Origin: CBDTYW01 sp965364735
GTDB taxonomy: Bacteria > Actinomycetota > Nitriliruptoria > Nitriliruptorales > Nitriliruptoraceae
NCBI GenBank assembly: GCA_965364735.1
Contig: CBDTYW010000021.1
Coordinates: 1 to 23,061, forward strand
Direction of reading: 5' to 3'
Length of the DNA: 23,061 bases
The notes under the pieces were generated by a model, which was not told the DNA's origin, ran no database searches, and was given only the letters and a program-made list of their open reading frames with translations. Both the position numbers and the translations under genes were made by a program. Of the stretch, positions 22,792-23,061 are shown in pieces (position 1 is the stretch's first letter; each line of letters starts with the position of its first letter).

Positions 22792-23061
22792 GTGAGCTAC
22801 GACACCGACGAATGGCAGCGCCCGTGGGAGGCAGACGAGCCCGTCGCTGCGGCCGTGCCCGCGCGCCGATCTCCGTTCGCCGCTCCTGCTGCAGCCTCCG
22901 ACGAGCCGACCGCCGATCCCTCGCCGCTGGCTGCTCCCACCCCGCTGGCTGCTCCCACCCCGCTGGCTGCTCCCTCGTCGTCTGACTCCGACGCGACGCA
23001 GGCGCTCCCGTCGTTCCTCCAGCCGTCGCGGGAACCCGCCGAGGAACGGCAGGTCTGGACC
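22792..23061 (+). CDS. N-terminal part of a gene cut by the window end, possibly an HtrA-type protease
   Basis: The frame is open from GTG 22792 to the last base (90 codons). It begins MSYDTDEWQRPWEADEPVAA and continues as a disordered Pro/Ala/Ser-rich stretch with the hexapeptide PLAAPT repeated. A cytoplasmic disordered N-terminus before a membrane span and trypsin-like domain is usual for actinobacterial HtrA proteins, and in mycobacteria htrA follows sigE-rseA. That identity is inference from order alone; no protease sequence lies in the window. It begins 45 bases after the RseB-like gene, probably in the same operon. Confidence 0.65.
   Translation, partial: MSYDTDEWQRPWEADEPVAAAVPARRSPFAAPAAASDEPTADPSPLAAPTPLAAPTPLAAPSSSDSDATQALPSFLQPSREPAEERQVWT
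22924..22974 (+). repeat. 18-bp tandem repeat inside the 3'-terminal gene
   Basis: The unit CCGCTGGCTGCTCCCACC occurs at 22924, 22942 and, ending early, at 22960. It keeps frame and encodes PLAAPT, so copy-number change would only alter linker length. The copies are identical at the DNA level, which suggests recent expansion. Confidence 0.85.

Overview
The window is GC-rich DNA with strong G/C preference at third codon positions, GTG and TTG starts, and dense packing (no gene-free stretch exceeds 300 bases; the longest are 7172-7454 and 18707-18988). The gene set points to an actinomycete of a deep or less-studied lineage (Nitriliruptoria/Euzebyales or Acidimicrobiia would fit, but this is inference): an LPXTG-anchored LVIVD propeller protein, a protein with three cell-wall-binding-repeat-2 domains, a FolP2-type dihydropteroate synthase homologue and an O-methyltransferase/sigma-E/anti-sigma cluster like that of mycobacteria. 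No rRNA, tRNA, CRISPR array, transposase or phage gene was seen.

Layout. 1-1954: a 5'-truncated, LPXTG-anchored LVIVD-repeat protein, tail-to-tail with a thioredoxin-like [2Fe-2S] ferredoxin. 2157-4046: a lipoprotein, a CoA-binding protein and an HAD phosphatase on the plus strand, the last two overlapping by four bases. 4054-7171: minus strand, a Cys-rich secreted fibronectin-III protein, the FolP2-type protein and an alpha/beta hydrolase. 7455-11785: plus strand, an SRPBCC protein, a lipoprotein and the large CWB2 surface protein. 11804-12283: a minus-strand cupin. 12424-16377: plus strand, leucyl aminopeptidase (TTG start, good ribosome binding site, strong hairpin terminator behind it), a secreted protein with a C-terminal membrane anchor, and a sulfotransferase. 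16379-17529: a C-rich tract, then a minus-strand short-chain dehydrogenase flanked on both sides by paired 45-bp palindromic repeats. 17582-18706: a VanX-like D-Ala-D-Ala dipeptidase and an FlK-like hot-dog thioesterase, minus strand, three bases apart. 18989-19819: a polytopic membrane protein. 19863-23061: a minus-strand O-methyltransferase divergent from an ECF sigma factor, zinc-type anti-sigma factor, MucB/RseB-like exported protein and the start of another gene, possibly an HtrA-type protease.

How the genes fit together. The best-defined unit is the envelope-stress module at the right end: sigma factor, membrane-spanning ZAS anti-sigma factor and an exported RseB-like sensor in tight succession, behind a sequence that resembles an ECF sigma-E promoter and may allow autoregulation. 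Much of the rest (LPXTG protein, CWB2 protein, Fn3 protein, two lipoproteins, secreted anchored protein, VanX-like dipeptidase) concerns the cell surface. The most unusual feature is the family of four 45-bp palindromic repeats, arranged as two inverted pairs around the dehydrogenase gene, each pair lying in sense orientation just downstream of the preceding gene's stop codon.
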